Assembly: GCA_003133745.1 (NCBI GenBank)
Contig: PKZD01000038.1
Coordinates: forward strand, 17,865 to 75,625
Source of the DNA: Candidatus Tyrphobacter aquilonaris
GTDB taxonomy: Bacteria > Vulcanimicrobiota > Vulcanimicrobiia > Vulcanimicrobiales > Vulcanimicrobiaceae
Direction: 5' to 3'
DNA: 57,761 nt
In this document: positions 57,350 to 57,761 of the stretch, piece after piece
Numbering within the stretch: the first letter of the stretch is position 1
How the letters are laid out: each line of letters begins with the position of its first letter
Notes under the pieces: model-generated
What the model saw: the letters and a program-made list of their open reading frames with translations, nothing else
What the model was told of the DNA's origin: nothing
The model's database searches: none
Made by a program: the position numbers and the translations under genes

Positions 57350-57761
57350 TGCGCGCGCTCTTCCCGAACGTCGTGCGCGGCCGCGCCGCGCTCGGCATCT
57401 TCGCGATCCGCGCGATCGTCGGTCTCGGATTCATCTTCCACGGCTACCAGAAGATGCACGATCCTCTCGGATGGATGGGCCCGCACGGTTTCGCGCCGCC
57501 GTGGCTGCAGGCGATCGTTGCCTTCGCCGAGTTCTTCGGCGGCTTCGCGCTCATTCTCGGCCTCTTGACGCCGCTGATCGCCGCGGTGCTTTCCATCGAC
57601 ATGATCACGGCGATATTCAAATTTCACATTCCGGCGGGGGGACATTTCGTCGGCGGACGCGGCTCGTTTGAAATACCCCTGCTCTACCTCGTCGTGATGA
57701 TCGCACTGCTGCTCGCCGGTCCCGGCGAATACTCGATCGACAGCAAGATATTCAAGCGCTA
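57346..57761 (+). CDS. DoxX family membrane protein, right edge
   Basis: The first 138 codons of a DoxX-family protein: RAIVGLGFIFHGYQKMHDP, then FAEFFGGFALILGLLTPLIA and an FKFHIPAGGHFVGG loop before a last helix, as in DoxX/TQO-small-subunit-like proteins of about 140 residues. The window ends on CGC-TA, so the stop codon probably lies one base further right and the protein is complete or nearly so. Function in redox or membrane stress is proposed for the family. Confidence 0.87.
   Translation, partial: MMRALFPNVVRGRAALGIFAIRAIVGLGFIFHGYQKMHDPLGWMGPHGFAPPWLQAIVAFAEFFGGFALILGLLTPLIAAVLSIDMITAIFKFHIPAGGHFVGGRGSFEIPLLYLVVMIALLLAGPGEYSIDSKIFKR

Overview
The window is high-G+C bacterial chromosome from a diderm. 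It has an outer-membrane secretin, lipobox lipoproteins, a Tat signal on the Rieske protein and a system II (ResB/CcsB) cytochrome c maturation pair. The quinone genes (MenG plus a long-chain prenyl diphosphate synthase) fit a menaquinone user. The mix (DUF5069, a b6f-like cytochrome b fused to cytochrome c, BTAD/SARP-type regulator, Tad pili) would suit a little-studied phylum such as Ca. Eremiobacterota/Vulcanimicrobiota, but that placement is a guess. No rRNA, tRNA, CRISPR array or transposase was seen. Genes are packed very tightly: most same-strand neighbours overlap by 1-4 bp, and six of seven convergent neighbours share exactly 4 bp of stop codon.

Layout. 1-4873: nucleoside-type BMP/ABC uptake genes (cut at the left edge), DUF5069, arginase, a glutaredoxin-like protein, DUF4870, and a beta-propeller lipoprotein. 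4870-6629: a probably acquired restriction-modification pair (MT-A70 adenine methyltransferase plus a PD-(D/E)xK nuclease), followed by the C-terminal remnant of a second MT-A70 gene. 6683-14779 (minus): a tetrapyrrole operon, [CysG-N/HemC fusion]-hemB-hemL-rex-hemA-[CobA/HemD fusion]-DUF92, with the NADH sensor Rex inside it. 14829-16478: an ArnT/PMT-type glycosyltransferase. 16453-26833 (minus): a respiratory-chain construction operon, menG-prenyl synthase-tatA-tatC-resB-ccsB-Rieske-cytochrome b/c. It supplies the quinone, the exporter for the Rieske protein, the haem c ligation machinery and the complex itself. This operon is interrupted exactly at the resB/ccsB junction by about 3.2 kb flanked by perfect 40-bp direct repeats; the insert holds an NAD-type malic enzyme, a small Sm-like protein and broken genes.

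26886-32775: PLD-like protein, tatD, metG, rsmI and a 612-residue membrane protein of unknown function with an internally duplicated module. 32772-44713: a divergent Tad/Flp pilus locus. The minus arm carries secretin, mini-pilin, TadE, TadG-like and TadE-like genes. The plus arm carries a secreted protein, two Flp pilins, prepilin peptidase, CpaB, a CpaE-CpaF fusion, TadB, TadC, a second prepilin peptidase, DUF192 and a third pilin. A convergent AAA+/BTAD regulator (44710-46230) lies against the last pilin and has a 12-bp tandem repeat just upstream of its ribosome binding site.

46351-57761: ABC-2 exporter pair, NCS1 permease with nicotinamidase, a small membrane protein, aminopeptidase P, a 2-Cys peroxiredoxin with a thioredoxin-fold partner, a large Asp-box (sortilin/BNR) lipoprotein, an NTF2-like secreted protein and a DoxX protein at the right edge.
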